Of a DNA stretch of 64,000 nt, positions 33,863 through 43,041 are shown piece by piece. The stretch comes from Neogemmobacter tilapiae (GTDB lineage Bacteria > Pseudomonadota > Alphaproteobacteria > Rhodobacterales > Rhodobacteraceae). The stretch spans positions 434,001 through 498,000 of the forward strand of contig NZ_BMYJ01000001.1 of NCBI RefSeq assembly GCF_014652215.1, in the 5' to 3' direction. Below the pieces are notes generated by a model, which was not told the origin of the DNA, made no database searches, and saw only the letters and a program-made list of their open reading frames with translations. Numbering within the stretch: the stretch's first letter is position 1; every line of letters starts with the position of its first letter. The translations under genes and the position numbers were made by a program.

Positions 33863-34735
33863 TCAGGCCAGTCCCGCCAGCCCCGCCACCAGCGCGTCGA
33901 ACACGGCGCGACAGGCGGCGTTTTGGCGCAAGTCTTCGTGCATGACGGCCCAGACCGGTAAGTCGATACGGATGGTGTCGGGCAGGACTTGTTCCAGCCC
34001 AAAGGCGAGTTGCACCTGACAGATGCCAAGGCCGAAACCGGCCCGCAGCGCGGCCAGTTGCACCAAGGGATGATCCACCCGCAGGGCAAAGCTTTCGCGC
34101 GTCAGGGCGGGGATTTCGGCCAGCATCCGCCGCAGGGCCGGGGTCCAGCGGTCATAGCCGATCAGGTCATGGTCGGCCAAATCCTTTGGCGTCTGAGGAT
34201 GCCCCCGCCGCGCCAGATAATCGGGATGGGCGAACAGACCCAGCCGCACCGAACCCAAACGCCGCGCGATCAGGGCCTGTTGTTCCGGTGCTGTCATGCG
34301 CAGGGCGATGTCTGAATCGCGGCGCAACAGGTCTTCGACATGATCCGTGGCCACAATTTCCAGCGTGATCTGGGGATATTGCTGGCGAATGTCCCGCAGC
34401 AGCGCTGGCAGGCGTTCGGCGGCGAAAACCTCGCTGGCACTGATCCGCACCACCCCCGCCGCGCCCTTTTGCCCCGCGCCTTCGGCGGCGCGTTCAAAGG
34501 CCAAGGCGGCGGCTTCGATGGCTTGGGCGGCGGGCCGTAGGGCAAGGCCTGCCTCGGTGGGCGAAAGGCCGGAAGGGCCGCGCAAGAAAAGGCCCAGACC
34601 CAGCACCTGTTCCAACTGGTCGATGTGGCGGGCCAGGGTTGGTTGCGTCAGGCCCAGATCACGTGCGGCCCCAGAAAGCGAGCCATGGGTCATGACCGCC
34701 AGATAGCTGCGATAAAGGTTCCAGTCTTGGTTCAT
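33863..34735 (-). CDS. LysR-family transcriptional regulator
   Basis: A 290-aa regulator with N-terminal HTH (YRSYLAVMTHGSLSGAARDLGLTQPTLARHIDQLEQVLGLGLFLRGPSGLSPTEAG in outline) and a periplasmic-binding-like effector domain from about residue 90 (VRISASEVFAAERLPALLRDI). It diverges from the NAD-binding protein gene at 34826 with a 90-base gap, so that gene is its most likely target. Effector unknown. Confidence 0.92.
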   Translation of the reverse strand: MNQDWNLYRSYLAVMTHGSLSGAARDLGLTQPTLARHIDQLEQVLGLGLFLRGPSGLSPTEAGLALRPAAQAIEAAALAFERAAEGAGQKGAAGVVRISASEVFAAERLPALLRDIRQQYPQITLEIVATDHVEDLLRRDSDIALRMTAPEQQALIARRLGSVRLGLFAHPDYLARRGHPQTPKDLADHDLIGYDRWTPALRRMLAEIPALTRESFALRVDHPLVQLAALRAGFGLGICQVQLAFGLEQVLPDTIRIDLPVWAVMHEDLRQNAACRAVFDALVAGLAGLA

Positions 34736-34748
34736 CTATTTCTGTATA

Positions 34749-34786
34749 GCAGACAAACGAACTATCGCAATTTCCTTGATGTCTGC
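34749..34786. promoter_or_regulatory. Inverted repeat in the LysR / NAD-binding protein divergent region
   Basis: Perfect 7-bp arms GCAGACA (34749-34755) and TGTCTGC (34780-34786) with a 24-base AT-rich spacer, centred between the two divergent starts. This position fits binding of an extended LysR tetramer, though the arms are short and the spacing is wider than the usual T-N11-A box. Confidence 0.35.
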
Positions 34787-34825
34787 CCTACCCCATCTTG
34801 CGGGCATAGGCAGAAGGAGATGGCG

Positions 34826-35776
34826 ATGGAAAAGACAGCCTTGGTTTTGGGCGCCACCGGCGGGATCGGTGGCGAAGTGGCACGGGGATTGTTGTCACGC
34901 GACTGGCAGGTGCGGGCTTTGCACCGTCAGGCGGATCAGATGCAGGGCCGGGACGGTTTGGATTGGCATCGCGGCGATGCAATGAATGCCGGGGATGTGG
35001 CAAGGGCCGCGCGCGGGGTGGCGCTGATCGTTCATGCGGTGAACCCGCCGGGATACAAGAACTGGGCGGGAACGGTTCTGCCGATGCTGGACAACACGAT
35101 GGCCGCAGCACGGGAAAACGGTGCGCAGATTCTGTTGCCGGGGACGGTCTATAACTATGCACCGCAAGCGGGTCTGGTGACGGAAACGACGCCCCAGCGC
35201 CCGATCAGCCGCAAGGGGGCGATCCGCGTGTCGCTGGAACAGCGGTTGAAGGATTCGGGCCTTCCGGTTCTGGTGGTGCGGGCGGGAGACTACTTTGGCC
35301 CAAAGGCGGGCAACACTTGGTTCGCCCAAGGGCTGATCAAACCCGGCGCGCCCCTGAAATCGGTGACGCGTTTGGCGGCAAAAGGCGTCGGGCATCAATG
35401 GGCCTATCTGCCGGATGTGGCCGAAACGATGATCCGGCTGGTGGAGATGGGGCCAAAGGCGGGGTTTCACAGCTATCACATGGAGGGGCATTGGGACGCT
35501 GACGGGATGCAGATGATCGGGTCGATCCGCCGCGCGATGGGCCACCCCTTGCCAATGAAAGCCTTTCCTTGGTGGGCGATCCGGCTGGGTCAGCCCTTTG
35601 TGGGCATGTTCCGGGAATTGGCGGAGATGCGTTACCTTTGGCAAGGGGCACTGCGGATGGACAATGCGAAACTGCGCGGAGCCTTGGGGGAAGAACCCCA
35701 TACGCCGCTGGATCAGGCGATTTTCACGACGCTGAAAAGCCTAGGTTGCCTTGGGCAAACTGATCTGACCGCCTGA
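34826..35776 (+). CDS. NAD(P)-binding epimerase/NmrA-like protein
   Basis: A 316-aa extended-SDR-type Rossmann protein starting [25 protein letters not shown] at 34814-34819 selects the ATG at 34826. It has the [10 protein letters not shown] nucleotide motif, [25 protein letters not shown] and [19 protein letters not shown]. The usual YxxxK is not evident ([12 protein letters not shown] instead). Substrate unknown. The divergent LysR gene is its probable regulator. Its end overlaps the anmK end by 36 bases on opposite strands. Confidence 0.82.
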   Translation: MEKTALVLGATGGIGGEVARGLLSRDWQVRALHRQADQMQGRDGLDWHRGDAMNAGDVARAARGVALIVHAVNPPGYKNWAGTVLPMLDNTMAAARENGAQILLPGTVYNYAPQAGLVTETTPQRPISRKGAIRVSLEQRLKDSGLPVLVVRAGDYFGPKAGNTWFAQGLIKPGAPLKSVTRLAAKGVGHQWAYLPDVAETMIRLVEMGPKAGFHSYHMEGHWDADGMQMIGSIRRAMGHPLPMKAFPWWAIRLGQPFVGMFRELAEMRYLWQGALRMDNAKLRGALGEEPHTPLDQAIFTTLKSLGCLGQTDLTA

Positions 35777-36835
35777 AAGGGGCCGGATCACCCCGGTCGT
35801 GGTGGGGCCAGATGTCGCCATCCCGCGCGCAACGCGGACGGCGAGATAGGCAAAAGCCTGTGCTTCCAGCATGTCGCCATTCAGCCCCTCGCTTTCGACG
35901 GGGGCGACGGCAAAGGGCAAAGCTTGTTCCAAGGCGGCCATCATCGTCGCATTGTGCCTTCCCCCGCCCGCGACCAGCAGGCGCGTGATCGCAACGGGGA
36001 AACTCTCGGCCCCCCGGCGGACCGCAGCGGCGGCAGCGGCGGTCAAGGTGGCAGCGGCATCGGCATCGTTCAGATGGGCCACGGCGGAGAGGAGCCCGTG
36101 AAAATCGTTGCGGTCCAAGGATTTCGGTGGCGGTTTGAAGAAATAGGGATGGTCCAGATAGCGGGCCAGAACGCCGCCATCCACCTGCCCCTTCGCCGCC
36201 AAGGCCCCTCCGGCGTCCTGCGCCTGACCCTGCCGTTCCATCATCAGATCATTGATCGGCGCATTCGCGGGGCCGGTATCGAAAGCCAGACAGGCCTTCT
36301 CGGGGTCTACTATCCTTGGATCAACCCAAGTAACATTGCCCACACCGCCCAGGTTCAGAAAGGCCAAAGGTTGATCCGCCTCCATCCAGCGGGCGCAGGC
36401 GTGATGGAAGAAAGGCACCAAGGGCGCGCCCTGCCCCCCGGCCGCCACATCCGCCGTCCTGAAATCCCAGACCACGGGCAGTCCCAAATCACGGGCCAAG
36501 GCCGCGCCATCGCCAGCCTGATGCGTGCCGCGCCCACCCGGATCATGGGCCAGGGTTTGCCCATGAAAGCCCACAAGTTCGACACCCCGAAAGCGTTCCA
36601 GCAATTCCAGATGCGCGGTTTCCACCACGCGGGCGGCGGCGCGCACCGCATCACTGCCCGGCCAATGACCCAAGGCGGCTCGCAGGGTCGCCTGCTCCGC
36701 CGCCGCATAGGGCCGATAGGCGGTATCGCCGAATTCCAGCACATCCCGCCCGTCGGTCAGCAGCATGGCGGCATCGACTCCGTCCAACGAGGTGCCCGAC
36801 ATCGCCCCCAAAGCCCAAACTGGCCCGTCTTTCAT
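35741..36835 (-). CDS. anmK: Anhydro-N-acetylmuramic acid kinase
   Basis: Cell-wall recycling enzyme that converts 1,6-anhydro-MurNAc to MurNAc-6-phosphate using ATP. The 364-aa protein starts [23 protein letters not shown] at 36835; 20 upstream codons overlap the tyrS leader and were dropped. Family motifs are [45 protein letters not shown] and [14 protein letters not shown]. Divergent from tyrS with 59 bases between starts. Confidence 0.95.
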   Translation of the reverse strand: MKDGPVWALGAMSGTSLDGVDAAMLLTDGRDVLEFGDTAYRPYAAAEQATLRAALGHWPGSDAVRAAARVVETAHLELLERFRGVELVGFHGQTLAHDPGGRGTHQAGDGAALARDLGLPVVWDFRTADVAAGGQGAPLVPFFHHACARWMEADQPLAFLNLGGVGNVTWVDPRIVDPEKACLAFDTGPANAPINDLMMERQGQAQDAGGALAAKGQVDGGVLARYLDHPYFFKPPPKSLDRNDFHGLLSAVAHLNDADAAATLTAAAAAAVRRGAESFPVAITRLLVAGGGRHNATMMAALEQALPFAVAPVESEGLNGDMLEAQAFAYLAVRVARGMATSGPTTTGVIRPLSGGQISLPKAT

Positions 36836-36894
36836 GCCCTTCCCCTGCCCTGCCCTTGCCGCTATATCGTTGCCCGGTAACGAAAGGCGCTGCA

Positions 36895-38145
36895 ATGACC
36901 TATCATCCCAAATCCGATTTCCTGAATGTCGTGATGGAACGCGGCTTTCTGGCCGATTGCACCGATCTGCAATCGCTGGATGCCGCCTTGGTCAAGGGGG
37001 TCGTGCCCGCCTATATCGGCTATGACGCGACAGCGGCGTCCCTGCATGTCGGCCATCTGCTGAACATCATGCTGCTGCGCTGGCTGCAAAAGACCGGGCA
37101 CAAGCCGATCACCCTAATGGGCGGCGGGACGACCAAGGTCGGCGATCCGTCCTTCCGCGCCGATGAGCGCCCCTTGCTGTCGGGCGATCAGATCAACGCG
37201 AATATCGCGGGGATGAAGCAGGTTTTCGGGCGGTACTTGTCCTATGGCGATGCTCCGGGCGCTGCGCTGATGCTGAACAATGCCGAATGGCTGGACAGCC
37301 TGAATTACCTCGATTTCCTGCGCGACATCGGGCGGCATTTTTCGATCAACCGGATGTTAAGCTTTGAAAGCGTCAAGTCGCGGCTGGATCGGGAACAATC
37401 GCTGTCGTTCCTAGAATTCAACTATATGATCTTGCAAGCCTATGATTTCCTTGAAATCCATCGCCGTCATGGCTGCCTGTTGCAGATGGGCGGGTCGGAT
37501 CAGTGGGGGAACATCATCAACGGGATCGACCTGACCCGCCGCATTGCGGATCATGAGATTTTCGGGCTGACCACCCCGCTGCTGACCACCAGCGACGGGC
37601 GAAAGATGGGCAAATCGCAGGGAGGGGCCGTCTGGCTGCGCGGCGACATGCTGTCACCCTATGAATTCTGGCAGTTCTGGCGGAACACGACCGATGCCGA
37701 TGTGGGGCGGTTCCTGAAACTTTATACCGACCTGCCGGTCGAGGAATGCGAACGGCTGGGGGCTTTGGGAGGATCCGAGATCAACGCCGCGAAAATCGTA
37801 CTGGCGAACGCGGTGACCGGGCTTTTGCACGGGGCCGACGCGGCTGCGGCAGCGGAAGCCACAGCGCGGGAGGTGTTCGAAAAGGGCGGCGTGGGCGAGG
37901 ATCTGCCGCGCGTGACCCTGACGGTCGCCGATGTCGCCGATGGCATCAGCCTTGCACAGCTTTTCGTGCGGGCAGGACTGACGGCGTCTGGGAAAGAGGC
38001 GAAACGCCTGATCACCGAAGGCGGGGCGCGGGTGAACGATGAGGTGGCGACGGATGCGGGTCAAGTGATCCGCGCCAGCGCGTTGGCCGAACCGATGAAA
38101 CTGACGGCGGGCCGGAAACGCCACGCGTTGGTGGTGTTGGGCTAA
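36895..38145 (+). CDS. tyrS: Tyrosyl-tRNA synthetase
   Basis: Class I aminoacyl-tRNA synthetase, 416 aa from the ATG at 36895 ([17 protein letters not shown]). The HIGH-equivalent is LHVGHLLN and the KMSKS-equivalent is KMGKSQGG. Other signatures are [21 protein letters not shown], and [17 protein letters not shown]. The C-terminal S4 domain begins [23 protein letters not shown]. Pairing with anmK in divergent order is a common alphaproteobacterial arrangement. Confidence 0.97.
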   Translation: MTYHPKSDFLNVVMERGFLADCTDLQSLDAALVKGVVPAYIGYDATAASLHVGHLLNIMLLRWLQKTGHKPITLMGGGTTKVGDPSFRADERPLLSGDQINANIAGMKQVFGRYLSYGDAPGAALMLNNAEWLDSLNYLDFLRDIGRHFSINRMLSFESVKSRLDREQSLSFLEFNYMILQAYDFLEIHRRHGCLLQMGGSDQWGNIINGIDLTRRIADHEIFGLTTPLLTTSDGRKMGKSQGGAVWLRGDMLSPYEFWQFWRNTTDADVGRFLKLYTDLPVEECERLGALGGSEINAAKIVLANAVTGLLHGADAAAAAEATAREVFEKGGVGEDLPRVTLTVADVADGISLAQLFVRAGLTASGKEAKRLITEGGARVNDEVATDAGQVIRASALAEPMKLTAGRKRHALVVLG

Positions 38146-38153
38146 GCGATCAG

Positions 38154-38182
38154 GCTTGCGGCCTGTGTTTCAGGCCGCAAGC
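38154..38182. terminator. Convergent hairpin between tyrS and the MFS gene
   Basis: Perfect 12-bp stem GCTTGCGGCCTG (38154-38165) / CAGGCCGCAAGC (38171-38182) with a 5-base loop, 9 bases after the tyrS stop. The right arm lies in the end of the MFS coding region. No strong T-tract on either strand, so termination efficiency is uncertain. Confidence 0.55.
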
Positions 38183-39396
38183 CCCGGCACGCCCGCTGGC
38201 TGCGGTTTTGGGAAGGGGCGGAAAGTCATCGCCACCAGGAAAGCCGCCAGACCGAACACCGCGCAGGTGATATACATCGCGCCATAGCCCCCGGTCTGGT
38301 CAAAGATCCAGCCGCCCATGATCGGCCCGGTGGCCATGCCCAAACTGCCCGCCATGCCGATGCCGCCCATGATCGTGCCCATCATCTTCATCGGGAAATT
38401 CTCGCGCGCCAGAACGTTATAAAGCGGCATGATGCCGGCGTAGATAAAGCCAAAGATGGCCGCGACGATGTAAAAGGTCATCAGGTCGCGCGCAAAGTAA
38501 TAGCCCATGACGCCAATGGCCTGTGCCAGCAGACCCAGTGACAGGATACGCTTGGCCCCGAAACGGTCGCCCAGCAGGCCAAAGCCCAAGCGCCCGCCCA
38601 TGCCAGCGATGCCTTCGACGGAATAGATCGACACGGCGGCCAGAGTGGTCAGGCCGCAGATCTCGGCATAGCTGACGGTGTGAAAGATCGGCCCCGAATG
38701 GGTGGCGCAACAGAAGAAATTGGTCAGAACCAGAACAAGGAAGGGGGCCGAGGTGACCGCTTGCCGCAGGGTCATGCGGGCGTCGGGTTCGTCGGGCATC
38801 GCGCCAGAGGCGGGGCCATCCGCCGCAATCGGCGGCGGGCGCAGAAAGGCGGTGGTGGGGATGGTGCAGACGGCGACGATCACCGCCAATATGGTCAGCA
38901 CCATCCGCCAGTCGTAATATTCGGTCAAAGTCGCGGCGAGGGGCGACATGGTGACCGGGGCCAGACCGATCCCGGCCGAGACGAGCGAGACCGCCAAGGC
39001 GCGCCGGGTGATAAACCAGCCGGTGACATTGGCCATCATCGGCGCAAAGAAGGCCGGCATCGTGCCGCCGACCAACAGGCCAAAAACCAGTTGAAACAGG
39101 GCCAGCGAAGGGGCAAGGCTGACCAGCCAAAGGCTGGCCGAAAACAGGCAGGCCCCCGCCAACACGACCCGACGCGCCCCAAAGCGGTCGGAAAGCGCGC
39201 CCCACAGCATCGAAGTTCCGGCCATTGCCAGAAAAGCCAAAGTCATCGCCGCCGATACCCCAGCGCGTGACCAGCCGGTGGCTTCGGTGATGGGGGTCAG
39301 CAGGACAGGCAGCGAAAACATGGCCCCCATGGCGACGCAGCCCATAAAGCCGCCCGCCGCGACCACGACCCAGCGATAGGTTGGTTCCTTGACCAT
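38170..39396 (-). CDS. MFS transporter, oxalate/formate- or monocarboxylate-like
   Basis: A 408-aa twelve-helix permease. The N-terminal half begins RWVVVAAGGFMGCVAMGAMFSLPVLLTPITEATGWSRAGVS, a pattern typical of OxlT/monocarboxylate-type MFS members. The signature loop is WGALSDRFGARRVV; a repeat of it appears as GFGLLGDRFGAKRIL in the second half. The substrate is probably a small carboxylate, by family inference only. No catabolic genes are adjacent. Confidence 0.88.
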   Translation of the reverse strand: MVKEPTYRWVVVAAGGFMGCVAMGAMFSLPVLLTPITEATGWSRAGVSAAMTLAFLAMAGTSMLWGALSDRFGARRVVLAGACLFSASLWLVSLAPSLALFQLVFGLLVGGTMPAFFAPMMANVTGWFITRRALAVSLVSAGIGLAPVTMSPLAATLTEYYDWRMVLTILAVIVAVCTIPTTAFLRPPPIAADGPASGAMPDEPDARMTLRQAVTSAPFLVLVLTNFFCCATHSGPIFHTVSYAEICGLTTLAAVSIYSVEGIAGMGGRLGFGLLGDRFGAKRILSLGLLAQAIGVMGYYFARDLMTFYIVAAIFGFIYAGIMPLYNVLARENFPMKMMGTIMGGIGMAGSLGMATGPIMGGWIFDQTGGYGAMYITCAVFGLAAFLVAMTFRPFPKPQPAGVPGLAA

Positions 39397-39580
39397 GATC
39401 CGCCTCCCGTGCCCGCGTCAGGCCGTGCCCGCATCGTCCTGTCAGAAGCAATTGATATCGATCCGCGCGGGGCAAGCAACATTTACCTCCGTCGGCTTGG
39501 TGATGGGAAAGACGGCCCAGCCATGGAGGCCAGGTGGACGAGGCCGACCCCGCTGATGTCCGTCCGTGACCGAGGCATCC

Positions 39581-39609
39581 CCAAAAGAAAACGGGGGCCA
39601 AAGCCCCCG
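39581..39609 (-). terminator. Intrinsic terminator of the periplasmic cyclophilin gene
   Basis: On the minus strand the stem CGGGGGC-TTTG-GCCCCCG (39609-39592) is followed by the T-rich run TTTTCTTTTG. It lies just after the stop at 39614. Together these form a standard rho-independent terminator. Confidence 0.78.
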
Positions 39610-39613
39610 CCGT

Positions 39614-40186
39614 TTATTCCTGAACCGTGACCTTAGACATCACATCGGGCCCCTCGACCTCGCCATCGGGACCTGCGCCGCGTTTCACCTGATCCAGCAC
39701 ATCCATGCCCGAGATCACCCGGCCAACCACCGTATATTGGCCGTCAAGAAACGTGCCCGGCGCAAACATGATGAAAAATTGACTGTTGGCGCTGTTGGGA
39801 TCGGCGGAACGGGCCATACCGACCACACCCCGGTCAAAACTGACCGACGAAAATTCCGCCGGAAGGTCTGGCTTGTCAGAGCCGCCCGTTCCCGCCCGCG
39901 CCATATCGGCGTTGCCGACCTTGCCATATTGCACGTCGCCCGTCTGCGCCATGAACCCGTCGATCACGCGATGGAACACCACATTGTCATAGGCACCTTC
40001 CTTGGCCAGGGTGGTGATCTGCGACACATGCGCCGGGGCGACATCAGGCAAAAGGTCAATGACGATCTGGCCATTGGCGGTGCCTGCCACATCAATGATC
40101 AGGTTCGGGCCGGGGCCATCCTCGGCCTCTTGCGCGAAAACGGGCGTGGCGGTCAGGGCGATGCTGAGGGCCAGTTTGCGGATCAT
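39614..40186 (-). CDS. Periplasmic peptidyl-prolyl cis-trans isomerase (cyclophilin)
   Basis: A 190-aa cyclophilin with a signal peptide (MIRKLALSIALTATPVFAQ) and mature start EAEDGPGPN. The catalytic core has VFHRVIDGFMAQTGD, PAEFSSVSFDRGVVGMAR, SANSQFFIMFAPGTFLDGQYTVVGRV. It assists folding of periplasmic and outer-membrane proteins. A second, cytoplasmic cyclophilin lies about 1 kb upstream at 41251-40742, an apparent tandem pair separated by one small gene. Confidence 0.92.
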   Translation of the reverse strand: MIRKLALSIALTATPVFAQEAEDGPGPNLIIDVAGTANGQIVIDLLPDVAPAHVSQITTLAKEGAYDNVVFHRVIDGFMAQTGDVQYGKVGNADMARAGTGGSDKPDLPAEFSSVSFDRGVVGMARSADPNSANSQFFIMFAPGTFLDGQYTVVGRVISGMDVLDQVKRGAGPDGEVEGPDVMSKVTVQE

Positions 40187-40273
40187 GGTCAGTCCTTTCA
40201 GACGAAAATTTCTGGCGCTGTTGTTCCGCGCTTTTGGGCCAAGGTCAACGCCTTGGGCTTCACTTGCGCGGGA

Positions 40274-40666
40274 TCATGCCCCGCGCTTGGTTCCCGACCA
40301 ACGATAGCCATTTTGGGGGTCATCATGCGGATCTGGCAGACTATAGTCATACCAGCTTCCCTCAAAACCCTTGAAATCGTCAGAAAATCGCAGGACCAGC
40401 GCCCCGCTGCCATAGGCATCTTGCCAAGTGCAGCGCAGAATGGGGGCGGCCAAGGCGCAATCGGTCAGCTTGCCACGCGCCGGGCTGCCCATATCGTCGT
40501 AGACATAATTGCCGTTGATCGCCCCGTTGGGCCGCACCTTGAGAACCGTCTTGCCAGGGGAATCGCTGCCCGCCGACCAGATGATCCCCTGATATTCGCC
40601 GGCCAAACGCGGATCGGCCAAGGCCGTCCCTGTTGAAATGGCCAAAACCAAAAGTGCAAGCCGCAT
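40274..40666 (-). CDS. Small exported protein, DUF2147-like
   Basis: A 130-aa protein with a signal peptide (MRLALLVLAISTGTALA) and a mature beta-rich domain: LAGEYQGIIWSAGSDSPGKTVLKV, GAINGNYVYDD, ALVLRFSDDFKGFEGSWYDY, and a tail NGYRWSGTKRG. Two Cys (in LTDCALAAPILRCTW) may form a disulfide. The pattern of G-x-W-x-G strands resembles lipocalin/DUF2147-like folds, which is a weak assignment. It sits between two cyclophilin genes. Confidence 0.7.
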   Translation of the reverse strand: MRLALLVLAISTGTALADPRLAGEYQGIIWSAGSDSPGKTVLKVRPNGAINGNYVYDDMGSPARGKLTDCALAAPILRCTWQDAYGSGALVLRFSDDFKGFEGSWYDYSLPDPHDDPQNGYRWSGTKRGA

Positions 40667-40741
40667 GGTATCCCCCCAAATTGAAACAGGCGGCAGGCTA
40701 TCATGACCTGCCGCCCGGTAAAGTCGGGTATCCCAGACCTG

Positions 40742-41251
40742 TCAGGCCAGGTCCGCCGCAACGCGGACGGTGATCATCCGGTCAGGGTTGGCCGGCGGCT
40801 CGCCCCGGGTGATCTTGTCGACGAATTCCATGCCCGAGATGACCTGACCGTAAACTGTGTACTGGCCATTCAGGAAGTCATTGTCCTTGAAGTTGATGAA
40901 GAACTGGCTGTTGGCGCTGTTCGGGTTCGACGAACGCGCGGCCCCCAGCGAGCCACGGGCATGGGGCGTGCGGCTGAATTCGGCCGGCAGATCGGGCATG
41001 TCGGAACCACCCGTGCCCGCGCGGCGCAGGTTGAAATCCTTTTCCATATTGCCGTTTTCCACATCGCCGGTCTGGGCCATAAAGCCGTCGATCACGCGGT
41101 GAAAACACACGTTGTCATACGCCTTGGCGCGGGCCAGGGCCTTCATGCGTTCCACATGTTTGGGGGCGATGTCTGCCAGCAAAGCGATGACCACTTCGCC
41201 GTCTTTCAGCGTCATGATGATGGTGTTTTCCGGGTCTTTGATATCGGCCAT
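40742..41251 (-). CDS. ppiB: Cytoplasmic peptidyl-prolyl cis-trans isomerase B (cyclophilin)
   Basis: A 169-aa cyclophilin without signal peptide, starting MADIKDPENTIIMTLKDG at 41251; the frame is open far upstream, but that part is antisense to pgk. The core motifs are CFHRVIDGFMAQTGDVENG, PAEFSRTPHARGSLGAAR, NSANSQFFINFKDNDFLNGQYTVYGQV. Divergent from pgk, with 130 bases between starts. Confidence 0.93.
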   Translation of the reverse strand: MADIKDPENTIIMTLKDGEVVIALLADIAPKHVERMKALARAKAYDNVCFHRVIDGFMAQTGDVENGNMEKDFNLRRAGTGGSDMPDLPAEFSRTPHARGSLGAARSSNPNSANSQFFINFKDNDFLNGQYTVYGQVISGMEFVDKITRGEPPANPDRMITVRVAADLA

Positions 41252-41381
41252 GGGCTGATCCTTTCCTTGATTGGCGGTGAACCTAGTCTGCAAGGGACGC
41301 AAGGGAAAGGCCAAAGGTTGACGGAGGCTTCCGAACGGGCCAGAACCCAAGCGAAACCGACATCGCGCAGCGGAGGCGAAT

Positions 41382-42575
41382 ATGGGCTGGAAGACACTGG
41401 ACGACATCGACCTGAAGGGAAAGACGGTCCTGCTGCGTGTGGACATCAACGTGCCGATGGAAGGCGGCGTGGTGACGGATGCCACGCGGATCGAAAAGAT
41501 CGTGCCGACGGTGAAGGATGTTCTGGCGAAAGGTGGCAAGCCGGTGCTGCTGGCGCATTTCGATCGGCCCAAGGGCAAGGTGGTGCCAGAAATGAGCCTT
41601 GGGCATGTTCGGGGCGCGGTAGAGGCGGCTTTGGGTTGCAAGGTGGTGTTCGGGGCTGATTGCGTGGGCGACGTGGCTGCGGCGGCGATTGCTTCGGCGG
41701 GGCCGGGGGATGTTGTGCTGTTGGAAAACACGCGGTTCCAGCCGGGTGAGGAAAAGAATGATGTTGAGTTGGCCAAGGCTATGGCGGCCTTGGGTGATGT
41801 GTTCGTGAACGACGCCTTTTCGGCGGCGCACCGGGCGCATGCCTCGACCGAGGGTCTGGCGCATCTGCTGCCCGCTGCGGCGGGGCGGTTGATGGAGGCC
41901 GAGCTGAAGGCGCTGGAAGCGGCGCTTGGAAATCCGGTGCGGCCCGTGGTTGCGGTGGTCGGCGGGGCGAAGGTTTCGACCAAGCTGGATCTGCTGGGGA
42001 ACCTTGTGGGCAAGGTGGATCATCTGGTGATCGGGGGGGGGATGGCGAACACCTTCCTTGTGGCGCAAGGGGTTGAGGTTGGCAAATCCCTAGCCGAACG
42101 CGATATGGCGGCGACGGCGCTGGACATTCTGGCCAAGGCGAAAGCGGCGGGCTGTGTGATCCATCTGCCGGTGGATGTGGTGGTGGCGCGGGAATTCAAG
42201 GCGGGGGCGGCGAATGAAACCGTGGCCGCGGGCGATTGCCCGGCGGATGCGATGATCCTGGATGCGGGGCTTGCCACCGTGGCGGAACTGACGAAGGTGT
42301 TTGAAGGGGCGAAGACGCTGATCTGGAACGGGCCTTTGGGCGCGTTTGAGATTGAGCCCTTCAATGCCGCGACGAATGCGGCGGCACGGGCGGCGGCTGG
42401 TCTGACGAAGGCCGGAAAGCTGGTGTCGGTGGCGGGTGGTGGCGATACCGTCGCGGCGCTTAATCAAGCGGGGGCAGCCGAGGATTTCACCTTTATCTCG
42501 ACCGCTGGGGGGGCCTTCCTGGAATGGATGGAGGGCAAGGAATTGCCCGGCGTCGCGGCGCTGCATCAGGCCTGA
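41382..42575 (+). CDS. pgk: Phosphoglycerate kinase
   Basis: Glycolytic/gluconeogenic and Calvin-cycle enzyme, 397 aa. Signatures are [82 protein letters not shown] and [18 protein letters not shown] lies before the ATG. The gene ends with a strong hairpin, and class I aldolase lies 2.4 kb downstream. Confidence 0.97.
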   Translation: MGWKTLDDIDLKGKTVLLRVDINVPMEGGVVTDATRIEKIVPTVKDVLAKGGKPVLLAHFDRPKGKVVPEMSLGHVRGAVEAALGCKVVFGADCVGDVAAAAIASAGPGDVVLLENTRFQPGEEKNDVELAKAMAALGDVFVNDAFSAAHRAHASTEGLAHLLPAAAGRLMEAELKALEAALGNPVRPVVAVVGGAKVSTKLDLLGNLVGKVDHLVIGGGMANTFLVAQGVEVGKSLAERDMAATALDILAKAKAAGCVIHLPVDVVVAREFKAGAANETVAAGDCPADAMILDAGLATVAELTKVFEGAKTLIWNGPLGAFEIEPFNAATNAAARAAAGLTKAGKLVSVAGGGDTVAALNQAGAAEDFTFISTAGGAFLEWMEGKELPGVAALHQA

Positions 42576-42596
42576 TAGCACTATTTTCGCAGGCCA

Positions 42597-42634
42597 AGGC
42601 CCGGGCAGGATTGAAACCCTGCCCGGGCCTTTCC
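42597..42634 (+). terminator. Hairpin after pgk
   Basis: Perfect 13-bp stem AGGCCCGGGCAGG (42597-42609) / CCTGCCCGGGCCT (42618-42630) with an 8-base loop, followed only by TTCC. The stem is very strong, but the short T-run makes it a weaker intrinsic terminator; it may also stabilise the pgk message. Confidence 0.65.
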
Positions 42635-42671
42635 ATGTCTGGCGGAAGTATATCAACCAAGGAAAGCGCCG

Positions 42672-42992
42672 ATGATCATCACGACGACCAACACTGTCGA
42701 AGGCAAAACCATCACCGCCTATCATGGGCTGGTGGCGGGCGAGACGATCATGGGGGCGAATGTGTTCAAGGATCTGTTCGCCGGCATCCGCAACATCGTG
42801 GGCGGGCGGTCGGGCACCTATGAACAGGTGTTCAAGGATGCGCGGGCGCAGGCCTTGTCGGAAATGGAATCGGGGGCGCGGGCCTTGGGGGCCAATGCGG
42901 TGGTGGGTGTGTCGATCAACTATGGGGCCATCGGGGCCAGCGACGGGATGCTGATGGTTTCGGCCACCGGCACCGCGGTGACTTTGGGATAA
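42672..42992 (+). CDS. YbjQ-family (DUF74) putative heavy-metal-binding protein
   Basis: A 106-aa protein of the YbjQ/UPF0145 family, which forms a ring-shaped pentamer. The sequence [61 protein letters not shown] follows the family pattern closely. The metal-binding annotation of the family is not well proven. Flanked by terminators on both sides, so it is a single-gene unit. Confidence 0.93.
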   Translation: MIITTTNTVEGKTITAYHGLVAGETIMGANVFKDLFAGIRNIVGGRSGTYEQVFKDARAQALSEMESGARALGANAVVGVSINYGAIGASDGMLMVSATGTAVTLG

Positions 42993-43003
42993 TTTTCGAA
43001 GAC

Positions 43004-43035
43004 CACAAAGGCCGGGCGTGAACCCGGCCTTTGTG
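43004..43035. terminator. Bidirectional terminator between ybjQ-like and RTX genes
   Basis: Perfect 13-bp stem CACAAAGGCCGGG (43004-43016) / CCCGGCCTTTGTG (43023-43035) with a 6-base loop, located between two converging genes (stops at 42992 and 43042). The stem itself includes TTTGTG/CACAAA flanks that provide a short T-run each way. Confidence 0.72.
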
Positions 43036-43041
43036 ATGCGG

